A DNA stretch of 64,000 bases from CBDDIP01 sp965229005 (GCA_965229005.1 CBDDIP010000001.1:372001-436000), one strand, 5' to 3'; counted from the first letter of the stretch, positions 25,990-35,167 are shown. The notes: a model not told the origin generated them from the letters alone. Made by a program: numbers and translations.

Positions 25990-26364
25990 ATGGCACACGG
26001 CACAGGGCGCACGACGAGACGAACGATGCACCGATTGACCGTCGCGGTGCTCGTGTCGGCCATCGCGATCACGGCGGTGGCCTCGCCTGCATGGGCGGCG
26101 GTTCCGAATCCGCCGGCCGACGGGTCGGCACCGGGCGCGGCGCTGATGACGTCGCTGTTGGGCTGGTTGAAGTGGGGCGGCTTGGCCGCCGCGCTGGCCG
26201 GTCTGCTGATCGGGGCGATCACGATGGGCGTCGGCCACTTCGGCAGCAACTACTCGGCATCGTCTGCGGGCCGCAAGTGGCTGCTCGGCGGAATGGGCGC
26301 AGCGATCCTGTCCGGACTGGCGTGGACGATCGTCACGACTCTGTTCGCTGCGACCGGCGGCTGA
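25990..26364 (+). CDS. VirB2/TrbC-like T4SS pilin candidate (124 aa)
   Basis: The ATG at 25990 has GGAGGTACTGCG upstream. A long signal peptide (LTVAVLVSAIAITAVASPAW-AA) is followed by two hydrophobic helices (WGGLAAALAGLLIGAITMGV and LLGGMGAAILSGLAWTIVTT), the topology of VirB2/TrbC pilins. It is first in the T4SS operon. A channel or surface filament subunit is the natural reading, though small double-helix membrane proteins of other kinds look alike. Confidence 0.55.
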   Translation: MAHGTGRTTRRTMHRLTVAVLVSAIAITAVASPAWAAVPNPPADGSAPGAALMTSLLGWLKWGGLAAALAGLLIGAITMGVGHFGSNYSASSAGRKWLLGGMGAAILSGLAWTIVTTLFAATGG

Positions 26365-26366
26365 CG

Positions 26367-27035
26367 ATGCCTCGTTCGATGGCGGTGCTCGGTGGCGCGC
26401 TGGCGACGGTGATGCTGGTCGGTGTCATCGTCGCCCGGGCCGGGAGTGGCGATACCGGACCGGATGGCAACACTTCCGCCCCAGTCGCGGAACCCTCGGC
26501 GAGCTTTCCATCAGCTTCCGGGCCGGGTGTGGCCGCTGCGCCGAGTGCCTCGATCGTCGATGCGCAGGTCGCCGCGATCAAGGTCGTGGGCCGTACGGGC
26601 GAGGTCGTTGCGGCAGGGTTCATCTCCCGTCGGGAACTGATCGAGACGTTCACCACCCGGTCGTTCGGGCCGACGTTCGCGGACGCGACCGGTCGGGCGA
26701 TCGACGCGATGCTGATCGAGTTGGGCAGCCGCGAGGTCGACCTCGCCGACCTGGTCGTGCGTGAGCAGCCGATCGCATCGACCGCCGCCACGACGGCGGA
26801 TGGTGCGCAGGTGCGGGTGTGGTCGGTGCTGATCATCGCCGCGCCGGGTACTGGCCCTGGCCGTCAGGTGTGGCGCACCGTCACGCTCGACATGGTGAAC
26901 CACGGCGGGGTGTGGCTCGTTGACGGGTGGGCGTCGTCGCCGGGCCCGACGCCGTCTCCACCCGCGGAAGGGATCGTCGACTCGGCCGAAACCGTGGCGG
27001 TCGCGTTGTCGTGGGACCCGGTCGGAGCGGACTGA
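26367..27035 (+). CDS. Single-pass membrane protein, VirB8/TcpC-like candidate (222 aa)
   Basis: An N-terminal membrane helix (MAVLGGALATVMLVGVIVAR), a Pro/Ala/Ser linker, then an external domain. Its final strands (VWRTVTLDMVNHGGVWLVDG, WASSPGPTPSP) resemble the NTF2-like fold of VirB8/TcpC. It starts two bases after the pilin stop and ends one base before the TrbL-like gene. VirB8-like proteins nucleate the channel. The assignment is by topology and position only. Confidence 0.5.
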   Translation: MPRSMAVLGGALATVMLVGVIVARAGSGDTGPDGNTSAPVAEPSASFPSASGPGVAAAPSASIVDAQVAAIKVVGRTGEVVAAGFISRRELIETFTTRSFGPTFADATGRAIDAMLIELGSREVDLADLVVREQPIASTAATTADGAQVRVWSVLIIAAPGTGPGRQVWRTVTLDMVNHGGVWLVDGWASSPGPTPSPPAEGIVDSAETVAVALSWDPVGAD

Positions 27036-27036
27036 C

Positions 27037-28236
27037 ATGTGGCCCTTCCCGAATCCGCTGGACCTGTTCGGCGACGCCGTCGGTGGCGTCGTCGGATGGG
27101 CCTGGGACAAAGTGATCCAAGGGATCTACACCTGGTTCGCTAACGGCCTACTGCTGTTGATGGAGTGGGTCTGGAACGTGCTCGACACCGCGACCACACC
27201 ACGGGTCACCGAGGCATGGTTCACGAACGGCTTGATCCGCCCACTCGCCGGAGTGGCGGTTGGGATCACGGTGGCGATGATGCTCGCCTCGGCGATCCAG
27301 GCCGGTCTCGGTGGACGTCCGGAACTGATCATCGACGCGTTGAAGGAGGGCCCGAAGTCACTCGTCGCCACTGCCCTCACCGTCGTGGTGATGGACGTGA
27401 TGATCCAAGGCGGCGACGTCTTGGCCGACGTCGCGTGGCAGGCCGGTCGGGGCGATGCCCAACAGGTACTCGACGGGCTCGCGGCCACGATGGGTTCGTC
27501 GGGTGGCCTGGCCGGGACGTTCCTCGGGCCGCTGGCGTTGCTGTTCGGGATGATCGGCTTGCTCGTGACCACGGTCGTGCTGTTCATGCGCTCGTCGATG
27601 CTGTACCTCGTCGCCGCGTTCGCGCCGATCGTGTGGTCGACCTCGGTTGCCCCGATGATGCGCGGCTCAGGTCGCCGGCTGATCCATCTCGTGGTCGCGC
27701 TGGTGTTGGCGAAGCCCGCGATCGCGATCACGCTCGTGGTCGGCACGAAGCTGCTCGCCAACGCCGGCGCGCCCGGCACGACAGGCGCAAGTTCGGGGGC
27801 GTCAGCCTTAGGGACGATGCTCGCCGGGTTCTCGTGCTTCGCGATCGCCGGCCTGAGCCCTGCGGTCATCTTCAAGCTGCTGCCGAGCGTCGAGGGCGGG
27901 AGCGCCGCTACGGGAGTTGCCGGTGGCTGGGGTCGGTCGGCGATGACCGGGGTGCAGATGGGTCTGATGGTCAAGTCGATGGGAGCCTCGGCAGGTGCTT
28001 CCGCAGCCACCCGAGCGATGCCATTGACGTCAAATGCCGGCGGCACGACGGGCCAGAGCGTCGGAGGGATCGCCGGCGGCCCGGGCGGATCGGCCGGTGC
28101 GATGGGATCTTCTTCGGCGGTCGCGACACGGCCAGCGACCACCCCGGAGCCTGCATCGACTGGGCCTACGGTCGCGCCACCGGGTGATTCGCGTGACGCC
28201 CAACCGACCGGCGACCGGCGAGGGCCGTCGGCATGA
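27037..28236 (+). CDS. TrbL/VirB6-like polytopic conjugation membrane protein (399 aa)
   Basis: At least six membrane helices: LLLLMEWVWNVL, LAGVAVGITVAMMLASAIQA, SLVATALTVVVMDVM, LALLFGMIGLLVTTVVLFMR, LYLVAAFAPIVWS, LVVALVLAKPAIAITLVVG and more. The C-terminus is Gly/Ser/Pro-rich and disordered. This layout matches TrbL/VirB6 inner-membrane channel proteins of actinobacterial conjugation systems. It overlaps the SCO6880-family gene by four bases. Confidence 0.75.
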   Translation: MWPFPNPLDLFGDAVGGVVGWAWDKVIQGIYTWFANGLLLLMEWVWNVLDTATTPRVTEAWFTNGLIRPLAGVAVGITVAMMLASAIQAGLGGRPELIIDALKEGPKSLVATALTVVVMDVMIQGGDVLADVAWQAGRGDAQQVLDGLAATMGSSGGLAGTFLGPLALLFGMIGLLVTTVVLFMRSSMLYLVAAFAPIVWSTSVAPMMRGSGRRLIHLVVALVLAKPAIAITLVVGTKLLANAGAPGTTGASSGASALGTMLAGFSCFAIAGLSPAVIFKLLPSVEGGSAATGVAGGWGRSAMTGVQMGLMVKSMGASAGASAATRAMPLTSNAGGTTGQSVGGIAGGPGGSAGAMGSSSAVATRPATTPEPASTGPTVAPPGDSRDAQPTGDRRGPSA

Positions 28237-29723
28237 GCGGCACAACCCGCGAGGCCGCCCGCTATCGTTTCGGTGACTCATCCCGCAGCGGGATGCTGCT
28301 CGGGCTGTCGCTTCGCCAGGGCACGCCCCTGGTGGCCGGGATGCTGTGGTTGGCGTTGGCGTTGATGATCGAGTTGCCCCTCGTCGGGCTCGTCGGTGTG
28401 GCTCTCGCATCGGTCGCGTCGTTCGGCCGCTGGCGGCACGCACCGCTGTACGACATCGCCGCTCCAGGAGCGCGACTTGGGCTGCGACGGCTGCAGGGTC
28501 GCGGCCTGTGGACGCGCCGCTCGTTGATCGGTGCCGGCTCGGGTTTCGACGATGTCCTTCCGGCAGCGCTCTCCGGGCTTGAGTTGATCGAAACCTCGGT
28601 CGATTGGGCGGGCAGCACAGCGAACGTCGGTGTGGTGCGCGATCGAACGGCCGGGACGGTCTCGATGGTGATCGGCGTGCTCGGTGATGGCTTCGCCGCG
28701 TCGAGCGCGCTCGAACAGGACGGGATGCTTGCCGGGTGGGGCGCAGCGCTCGCTCCACTTGCCCGCGACCGCTGCCCGGTCACCCGGGTCACCTGGCAAG
28801 AGTGGGCTCACCCGGTCGGCGTCGGCACGCACCGCCAGTTCCTCGCGGGCGTAGCGACCCGACCCACGAGCACCACCACGGCATCCACGGACTACGCCGA
28901 TCTGCTCGACACACTCGATCGCTCGACGATCGCCCACGATGTGCTGCTCACGATCACGGTCGATCTCCGGCGAGTCCGCGCCCGGCGAGGAATCTCACCG
29001 CTGGCAACGGCGCTCGTGGTGCTCTCAGGTGAGGTCGACCTGCTGGCCGCCCGACTGTCGACAGCGGGACTGGTCGTGTCGCCGCCACTGTCGCCGGCAG
29101 AGTTGGCGACAGCAATCAGGGTGCGATCCGACCCGACCCGCGAACACGCCGCCGTCCCGCGATCGCTCGCCGCGATCGCCGGGCGGGGTGTGGCCGAGTG
29201 GGGACCGATGGCCGTCGAATGCGACTGGTTCCACGCACGAGTCGACGCGTCGGTGCATCGCACCTACCGGATCGTCGGCTGGCCGATGCTTCCCGTCCCC
29301 GCCGACTGGCTCGCCCCACTGCTGACCGGCGGTGGACAGACACGCACCTTGACCGTCGTCATGGAACCGGTACCGATCGGACACGCCGCCCGGGCAGCCA
29401 ACCGACAACTCACCTCGCTCGAGACGGATCGCGACGAGAAGCAACGCAAAGGATTCCGGCCAACCGCTCGCGAGCGTCGCCGCATCGTCGACGTCGAAAC
29501 CCGGGAGGAGGAACTCGCTGCAGGGCATCCGGAGTTCCGGCACGTCGGCCTACTCACAGTCACCGCCGCCAACATCGACGAACTCGACGACGCTTGCGCC
29601 CAAGTCGAACAGGACGCTGCGCAATCGATGCTCGACATCCGCGCCGTCGCCGCCCGCCAAGGCGAAGGGTGGGTCGCCTCACTCCCCCTCGGCCGATCAG
29701 TTCGGCGCGGGATCTGGACGTGA
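28233..29723 (+). CDS. SCO6880-family conjugation protein (496 aa)
   Basis: Begins with YRFGDSSRSGMLLGLSLRQG, then two membrane helices (LVAGMLWLALALMIEL, GLVGVALASVASF) and RRLQGRGLW. The remainder is a long soluble domain resembling the N-terminal part of VirB4 (TARERRRIVDVETREEELAA, GLLTVTAANIDELDDACAQV). In Streptomyces this SCO6880 type precedes the VirB4-like ATPase and looks like a fused PrgI and VirB4 N-half. The ATPase itself is the next gene, overlapping by four bases. Confidence 0.75.
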   Translation: MSGTTREAARYRFGDSSRSGMLLGLSLRQGTPLVAGMLWLALALMIELPLVGLVGVALASVASFGRWRHAPLYDIAAPGARLGLRRLQGRGLWTRRSLIGAGSGFDDVLPAALSGLELIETSVDWAGSTANVGVVRDRTAGTVSMVIGVLGDGFAASSALEQDGMLAGWGAALAPLARDRCPVTRVTWQEWAHPVGVGTHRQFLAGVATRPTSTTTASTDYADLLDTLDRSTIAHDVLLTITVDLRRVRARRGISPLATALVVLSGEVDLLAARLSTAGLVVSPPLSPAELATAIRVRSDPTREHAAVPRSLAAIAGRGVAEWGPMAVECDWFHARVDASVHRTYRIVGWPMLPVPADWLAPLLTGGGQTRTLTVVMEPVPIGHAARAANRQLTSLETDRDEKQRKGFRPTARERRRIVDVETREEELAAGHPEFRHVGLLTVTAANIDELDDACAQVEQDAAQSMLDIRAVAARQGEGWVASLPLGRSVRRGIWT

Positions 29724-31156
29724 CAGTCCCAACAGACCACCGCAAGCAACGGCAGCGACCGTCGCAGGTGACCGGCAGCGCCACTCCGCACAAGGGTCGA
29801 CGGCCAGCCGACCGATCAAGGACGCACCGTGATCCTGATGACAAGCCGGTCAGTCGACTCGGGGGCGGCCCCGGCGTGCCCGTCGACTGGTCCCGGTCGA
29901 CGCTCGCCCATCTGCGTTCGGTGTACCCGTTCCACACGGCCGCCGGGTTCGGGGAACGAGGCGTGCTGCTCGGCTCCGACGTCACCGGCGGGTTCCGAGG
30001 CTTCTACTTCGACCCGTTCGAGTTCTACCAACAACGGCATCTCACCAACCCGAACATGATCGTGATGGGCTCGGTCGGGTTCGGTAAGTCGGCGACCGTG
30101 AAAGCGTTGATCCGACGCCTGCAAGCCGTCTACGGCACTGGCCGCTACCTGGCGATCATCGACCCCAAGGGCGAGTACTCGACCGTTGCAGCGGACCTCG
30201 GGCTGGCGGTGATCAAACTGTTCCCCGGCGAAGGCGGAGCACGGGTCAACCCGATGGACCCCGGCAGCACCTCGAACGACGACAGCGTCATCGCCCGCCA
30301 AACCCTCGCCGCACAACTCGTCGCCGGCGTACTCGGCCGCGAGCTGACCCCGCTCGAAGACGCTGTGCTCTCGTGGGGGATCGAGACTCGATGCCGCGCC
30401 AACCAGGCGTTCACTCTCGCCGACCTGCACCGCGAGATCCTCGACCCACCCGACGAACTCGTCCGTCTCTCACGCCACACGCCGCTCGAACTCGCCCGGG
30501 CCACGTCGCCGGTCACGTTCGCGCTCGACAAGCTGTGTTCGCGCACGCTGCGCGGCATGTTCGACGGCCCCACAACGGTGCACGTCGACTGGGACAACGG
30601 CCCGGGTGTGGTGCTCGACCTATCCGCCGTGTACGCCAACAGCGAAGCCCTGCCATTGGTGATGGTCGCCGCCACCCACTGGCTCAACGGTGCGCTTCGT
30701 GGTCGCCCCGAACGACGCTCGGTGCAAGTGATCGACGAAGCCTGGGCCGCGGTGCGTCACGGAGCCGCATACCTACAGGGCTCGCTCAAGCTGTCACGCA
30801 CGTACGGGGTCGCCACCGTGCTGGTCTGTCATCGCCCCTCCGACCTCACCGCACAAGCCGACGACGGCACCGCGTCGTCGAAGATCGCCGCCGGGCTCCT
30901 GTCCGACGTCCAGACCCGCGTGCTGCTGCGCCAACCGCCTGAGCAGATCGCCGCGGCCGTCGAGATGTTCGACCTCTCCGAACGTGAACGGGATTGGCTG
31001 AGCCAGCTCGTGCAAGGCCGAGCGATCTGGAAGATCGGTGCCCGCACCGCCGTCGTTCAGACCGTGCTGACCGGCAACGAGCGCAACCTGTTCGATACCG
31101 ATTCCGCGATGTCCAGTTCCGGTCTCGGCGCAAACTTGGGGGAGCGTGTCGGGTGA
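29720..31156 (+). CDS. VirB4-like conjugation ATPase (478 aa)
   Basis: Walker A is MGSVGFGKSATVKALIRR, followed by AIIDPKGEYSTVAADLGL; Walker B is SVQVIDEAWAAVRHG; the arginine region reads CHRPSDLTAQADDGTASS. These are the motifs of TrwK/VirB4 proteins. It drives substrate or subunit movement at the T4SS base. The GTG at 29720 overlaps the SCO6880 gene. Together the two genes correspond to one standard VirB4 split in two. Confidence 0.85.
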   Translation: MTVPTDHRKQRQRPSQVTGSATPHKGRRPADRSRTHRDPDDKPVSRLGGGPGVPVDWSRSTLAHLRSVYPFHTAAGFGERGVLLGSDVTGGFRGFYFDPFEFYQQRHLTNPNMIVMGSVGFGKSATVKALIRRLQAVYGTGRYLAIIDPKGEYSTVAADLGLAVIKLFPGEGGARVNPMDPGSTSNDDSVIARQTLAAQLVAGVLGRELTPLEDAVLSWGIETRCRANQAFTLADLHREILDPPDELVRLSRHTPLELARATSPVTFALDKLCSRTLRGMFDGPTTVHVDWDNGPGVVLDLSAVYANSEALPLVMVAATHWLNGALRGRPERRSVQVIDEAWAAVRHGAAYLQGSLKLSRTYGVATVLVCHRPSDLTAQADDGTASSKIAAGLLSDVQTRVLLRQPPEQIAAAVEMFDLSERERDWLSQLVQGRAIWKIGARTAVVQTVLTGNERNLFDTDSAMSSSGLGANLGERVG

Positions 31157-32280
31157 GTCGCCCGCCGGCGACGACTCGCTGGCCGATCGACGACATTCTG
31201 GCGCGCACCGACCTCGCTGCGCTGTTGGACGAGTTCGCCCAACCCGACCAGCGCGCCCGTCGCTGGCACTGTCCGCTGAACGATCACGACGACAACCACG
31301 CCTCGGTCACCATGCATCGCGACCAGCGCGGACACGAACGCTGGCGATGCTGGTCCGGCGACCAACGCCATCGCGGTGACGCCGTCGACCTCGTCCAAGC
31401 CGTGCGCGGCACCACTCGCGCAGAGGCAATCGAGGAGCTCGCAACACGAGCAGGATTGCAGCCCGGTCGCGAACTCCCACCAATCGCACCACGCAAGCCG
31501 ACGGCGCCGCCTGCCGTCGTACTCGATGAGCGCGTCGTCGCCTACGCCAACTTCTGCGCCCGGTTGCTCTGGTCCCCGCTCGGGGAGCCGGTGCGCGAGT
31601 GGCTCCACAATCGAGGCCTTGGCGATGACGTACTCCGCGCTAACCACGTCGGCGCCGACCCCGGCCGCGACCGACTGCGCCGATCACGCGGTATCCCATA
31701 CGGGGCTGGCCCTGGAGCCACGTTCCCAGCCCTCGACGCCAACAGCCAGATCCGCTACGTCCAAACACGAGCGCTCGAGCCGAGGCCGGGGTACGGCAAG
31801 TACGACAACCCCTCGGCGGCGCTCGCACCGAACCCGCGGCTCACGTGGGCCGTTCCGCCGAGCATCACCCAGCCAGGCCAGCTGCTGGTCTGCGAAGGCA
31901 TCCCCGACGCCCTCATCGCCGCCCAAGCCGGCTACCGATCCGTGGGCCTCCTCGGCACCAACGCACTCGACCCGACCGTCGCCGCCCGCATCGCCAACCT
32001 CGCCCTTCGAGACCACCTCGACGTCACCATCATCACCGACAACGACGACAACGGGACCGGCAAACACCTCGGCCAGCAACTTGCCGAGCGACTTGGCGAT
32101 GGTGGTCTGGTCGCGACGATTCTGGAGCCGCCCAAAGGACACGACCTCACAAGTTGGGCGAATGAGTCTGGAACGTGGGCTGCCCATCTCGATCGGCGCA
32201 GCCTGGATGCGCGACTGCGCGGAGATCCGCCAACGAACACCGGTGGAGCCGAACTCCAAGCAGTCGGCTGGGCGCAGTAG
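31153..32280 (+). CDS. DNA primase-like protein: CHC2 zinc finger and TOPRIM (375 aa)
   Basis: The N-terminal zinc finger RRWHCPLNDHDDNHASVT and RWRCWSGDQRHRGDAVDLVQ matches CHC2 primases. The TOPRIM part has LLVCEGIPDALIAAQAGYRS and DVTIITDNDDNGTGKHLGQQ (Glu and DxD metal ligands). Such primases lay down RNA primers on incoming single-stranded plasmid or ICE DNA. The last gene of the T4SS operon, with a four-base overlap. No helicase domain. Confidence 0.85.
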   Translation: MSRPPATTRWPIDDILARTDLAALLDEFAQPDQRARRWHCPLNDHDDNHASVTMHRDQRGHERWRCWSGDQRHRGDAVDLVQAVRGTTRAEAIEELATRAGLQPGRELPPIAPRKPTAPPAVVLDERVVAYANFCARLLWSPLGEPVREWLHNRGLGDDVLRANHVGADPGRDRLRRSRGIPYGAGPGATFPALDANSQIRYVQTRALEPRPGYGKYDNPSAALAPNPRLTWAVPPSITQPGQLLVCEGIPDALIAAQAGYRSVGLLGTNALDPTVAARIANLALRDHLDVTIITDNDDNGTGKHLGQQLAERLGDGGLVATILEPPKGHDLTSWANESGTWAAHLDRRSLDARLRGDPPTNTGGAELQAVGWAQ

Positions 32281-32348
32281 ATGTCGTGGGCATGCTACGC
32301 CGACCCGTCGTCAGCCGTAGCCGCACGAACGTAGGAGGGATCAACTGG

Positions 32349-33308
32349 TCAAAACTGGTCGATGCCAGGTAGCTCAGTCGCGTAGATCCGGCCCGTCTGG
32401 CGTTTGGCCCATCGCATCAGCCCGAGGGCGCTGGGATGATCTGTGGCGTGGATCATGTAGTAGTGGATGCGCCCATCCTCCGGGTCCCGGATTGGCTGCG
32501 GGAGCACGTATGTGTAACCGAGAGCGTAGAGGCGGTCGACATAGCGCTGGAGCAGGGCAACGCTGGGCTGTCGAGATTCCCACAGGTCCCACCAGGCATC
32601 GCGACCGCCCATCACGTGGTCCAGTGTCGCCGGACTCATCGAGTCGGGGTAGCGCGTTCGATTGCCGGTCCAGAGCCGATAGATCGCTTGATGCGTGTTG
32701 AACAGAATCCAGAGTTCAACCTTGCATTCAGCCGGGCGTCGTCGGGCATCAGGTTTGGGCACGAGAGTTTTGTAAGCGGCGAGCCGCTCGACCGTGGTCC
32801 AGGCCAGCTCCGTGCTGTTCGGGTCGAGGAACGCGAAGCATGGCTTGGTTCGGTCAATCACGCCACCATCGAGTAGCTCTGGAATAGCGATGTTGCAATC
32901 GCTTGCAGGATGCAGGTAACACCGCTTCCGAAGGCGGGGGGCAAGCTGTTCGAGGCGGTCACGTAACCGCGCATTCGAGGTGGGGTCTTGTTCAATGAGA
33001 TGAAGGGCTCGGAACGCGTCGGACTCAGCGGCCACTACGGCCGAACCGTCGCGAAGCGCGCCGCGGTACTCGCCTTCACCCTGGCCGGCGAACCCATCGA
33101 TGTAAGTGCCCCCGCCGGCGATACGGACGTACCCGCCTCGTAGGTAGAGGCGCAGGATCTCAAGCTTGTCGATCGTCCAGCCATGGAACTCGCGCAGCTG
33201 CGTCGCAAGGTCCTTCGCTACTGGTTGGTGTGCAGCGGCCTCGATTTCGATGGTGAGGGCAGCCAGATCAACTTCGTTCAAAAACGACAGTTGCTCATGG
33301 CCGCTCAT
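32349..33308 (-). CDS. tcmP: Three-Cys-motif partner protein TcmP (319 aa)
   Basis: Family pattern: REFHGWTIDKLEILRLYLRG, TYIDGFAGQGEGEYRGALRD, LHLIEQDPTSNARLRDRL, HPASDCNIAIPELL and FAFLDPNSTELAW. This looks like a divergent SAM-dependent methyltransferase fold (DGFAGQG as motif I). TcmP proteins are defined by occurring next to a three-Cys-motif protein, and that partner is the overlapping upstream gene. Function in the literature is unsettled; a defence or modification role is inference. Confidence 0.8.
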   Translation of the reverse strand: MSGHEQLSFLNEVDLAALTIEIEAAAHQPVAKDLATQLREFHGWTIDKLEILRLYLRGGYVRIAGGGTYIDGFAGQGEGEYRGALRDGSAVVAAESDAFRALHLIEQDPTSNARLRDRLEQLAPRLRKRCYLHPASDCNIAIPELLDGGVIDRTKPCFAFLDPNSTELAWTTVERLAAYKTLVPKPDARRRPAECKVELWILFNTHQAIYRLWTGNRTRYPDSMSPATLDHVMGGRDAWWDLWESRQPSVALLQRYVDRLYALGYTYVLPQPIRDPEDGRIHYYMIHATDHPSALGLMRWAKRQTGRIYATELPGIDQF

Positions 33309-34054
33309 GAGGCATGGCGAACGGGCATATCGCTGTGTATCTGACCATCAAGAAGTCGTCCGCCTGCTTTCGGGGTGCGGCCGCCCCACTGCTTGAAGAA
33401 GAATGGAACGTCTGCGGACGTGCACTGGTCGCGCAGCGACCGAACCCAGTTGAGTTCGACCGGTCGGTAGCTCGGACCGGACTCCCCACCCGCAATGACC
33501 CAGTCGATACCGTCCAGCGAGAGCGACGGTAAGGCACCGAGGAGGGGTTCACACGACAGGAATCGGACGGAGGCTTGTTCGACAGAGGCGAGGTCCCTGG
33601 CTCGGAATGTGTAGCGATCAGTCTCGATGCTCACGCCGATCCATAGGTTCGCTGGCCATTCGAGACTGTCCGCGATTCGTGCGAGCCGGCTCGACCGCTT
33701 GGTAAGGAGTTGATAGGTGTGCCGAGGCGTGTCGTCGATCACAGCAAAGACGTCTCGAATGAAGGCGATTGGGACCCGACGATGAAACAGGTCGCTCATC
33801 GAATTCACAAACACAAGTCGCGGTGAGCGCCACCCCCGCGGTTGATCGAGTGCGTCTGGGTGGCACGTCAAGCCAAAGCCTGGTCCACTCGTGCGGGGGT
33901 CGCCGTCGTTGCAGTATTTGCTGACCCCCATCGCCTTGAGTCGCCGTGACAGCGCGAGTGCGTAGCAGTTGTCGCACCCGGGGCTGACGCGATCACAACC
34001 GGTCGTCGGGTTCCACGTCGCCTCTGTCCACTCGATTCGGGATCGATCACTCAT
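33305..34054 (-). CDS. Three-Cys-motif protein of the DUF5131 / phage Gp37-Gp68 family (249 aa)
   Basis: Starts at ATG 34054 (MSDRSRIEWTEATWNPTTGC). The Cys block CDRVSPGCDNCYALALSRRL gives C-x6-C-x2-C, the cluster-ligand pattern of this radical-SAM-like family. It continues with LVFVNSMSDLFHRRVPIAFI, ANLWIGVSIETDRYTFRARD and FLSCEPLLGALPSLSLDGID, all family blocks. Stop and the TcmP start overlap (ATGA), so the pair is translationally coupled. Substrate unknown. Confidence 0.82.
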   Translation of the reverse strand: MSDRSRIEWTEATWNPTTGCDRVSPGCDNCYALALSRRLKAMGVSKYCNDGDPRTSGPGFGLTCHPDALDQPRGWRSPRLVFVNSMSDLFHRRVPIAFIRDVFAVIDDTPRHTYQLLTKRSSRLARIADSLEWPANLWIGVSIETDRYTFRARDLASVEQASVRFLSCEPLLGALPSLSLDGIDWVIAGGESGPSYRPVELNWVRSLRDQCTSADVPFFFKQWGGRTPKAGGRLLDGQIHSDMPVRHAS

Positions 34055-34310
34055 GCCTTCTACCTCGGTCAGTTCGTCGAATTCCCGCACGCCCCGACCC
34101 GCACGTTACGTGGCCGGGGTGACATCCCTGCATGAGCGGAGTCTTGTCGACCGAGACATCCCACCCGGGCCAATCGCTGGAACCGCCCAAATTCTGTGGC
34201 ATGCGACCCGGATCGAGGCGGACAGCGGGTCGCTCCCGCTACTTGGCGAGCTCGGCTACGGCGTTCGTGGCGCTGTCAGCAATCTCGGGGTGGGGAGTCG
34301 TTGCATGAAG

Positions 34311-35042
34311 TCATGCAGCGAGTGCTTGGTGGATGTGGTTGGCGACGCTGTGTCGGGCGCGGGGGATGTTGATTCGGGTGCCGGCCTTCACCGGTGGTTC
34401 GGGGAGGTCGAGGGCGGGGATCAGGACGCCGTTGATGTAGTGGGTCCACTGGGTGGGGCTGATCTCGCCTCGATTGATGCCGTCGTTGATGGCCGTTCGG
34501 AAGTCGACGAACGCCAGCCGGTTGACGATCGTGTCCTCCTGTTCGCCGTGGACGTTGGTGCCGATCATCCAGTCGAAGTGGTGAGCGTCCGTGGGTGTGA
34601 AGTGGTCGGCATGGCGTTGGCGGGTGGCGTGGCGTCGTTGGTGGCGGCGGCCGGCGCGTCGGGTGAGTACCTCGCACAGACGGCCGCGCCCTTCGAGACT
34701 GACCGCGAGGCCCGGCTCGCACAGCAGGGCGGCGAGGTCAGCGAGGAGATCGTCGCTGGACTCGGCGGGCATACCTCGATGTGCGGCGCGCAGACGGCTG
34801 GACAGCGCAATCAGCAGAACGATGTGGGGTTCCACGTGCGGCCGTCGGCCGACGGGCATGTCGAGCAGGGCGAGGACGATTCTGTCCGCCCGGTCTTGGC
34901 GGGTGAAGTCGCGGAGCGCGCCGATGAGCGCCCCGATGTCGTTGACTCCGTCGAACGCCCGGTGGTCGGCGGGCCAGTTCCGTGGGAGCGGTTGGCCGGC
35001 GAGGGCCTGCTCGAGTGTTCGGAGTTGCGTACTGAGATACAT
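34311..35042 (-). CDS. Hypothetical protein divergent from coupling protein (243 aa)
   Basis: A very good ribosome binding site (TAGGAGGCAACC) before the ATG at 35042. Mostly helical: LRTLEQALAGQPLPRNWPAD, RADRIVLALLDMPVGRRPHV, VLLIALSSRLRAAHRGMPA, and a conserved-looking end (VDFRTAINDGINRGEISPTQ, HYINGVLIPALDLPE). No recognised family. The 12-bp phased GTTCCC repeats lie just upstream, between it and the coupling-protein gene, so both are probably controlled together. Its place in a conjugation region suggests transfer control or relaxosome work; no direct evidence. Confidence 0.55.
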   Translation of the reverse strand: MYLSTQLRTLEQALAGQPLPRNWPADHRAFDGVNDIGALIGALRDFTRQDRADRIVLALLDMPVGRRPHVEPHIVLLIALSSRLRAAHRGMPAESSDDLLADLAALLCEPGLAVSLEGRGRLCEVLTRRAGRRHQRRHATRQRHADHFTPTDAHHFDWMIGTNVHGEQEDTIVNRLAFVDFRTAINDGINRGEISPTQWTHYINGVLIPALDLPEPPVKAGTRINIPRARHSVANHIHQALAA

Positions 35043-35090
35043 GGTTGCCTCCTAGGCGTTGGGCTGACGGAGGCGATGGTGCGATTTGGG

Positions 35091-35153
35091 GTTCCCGGCG
35101 ATGTTCCCTGTCGGGTTCCCGATTCGGTTCCCGATCAGGGGTTTCTGTTCCCG
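35091..35153 (+). repeat. Iteron array: GTTCCC repeats at 12-bp phase
   Basis: GTTCCC occurs at 35091, 35103, 35115 and 35127, exactly 12 bases apart, and again at 35147 (20 bases on). Most are followed by GA/GC. The array ends 15 bases before the coupling-protein start and lies in the divergent control region with 34311-35042. Matching arrays of the complementary GGGAAC are at 39067-39108 and 52260-52289. Phased short direct repeats are typical operators or iterons bound by a multimeric protein. Confidence 0.75.
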
Positions 35154-35167
35154 ATGGGTGCGCTGTG

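Noticed and set aside
27165..28187. 340-codon frame inside the TrbL-like gene
   Set aside because: Arg/Asp-rich shadow frame; the other frame has regular membrane helices and coupled start and stop.
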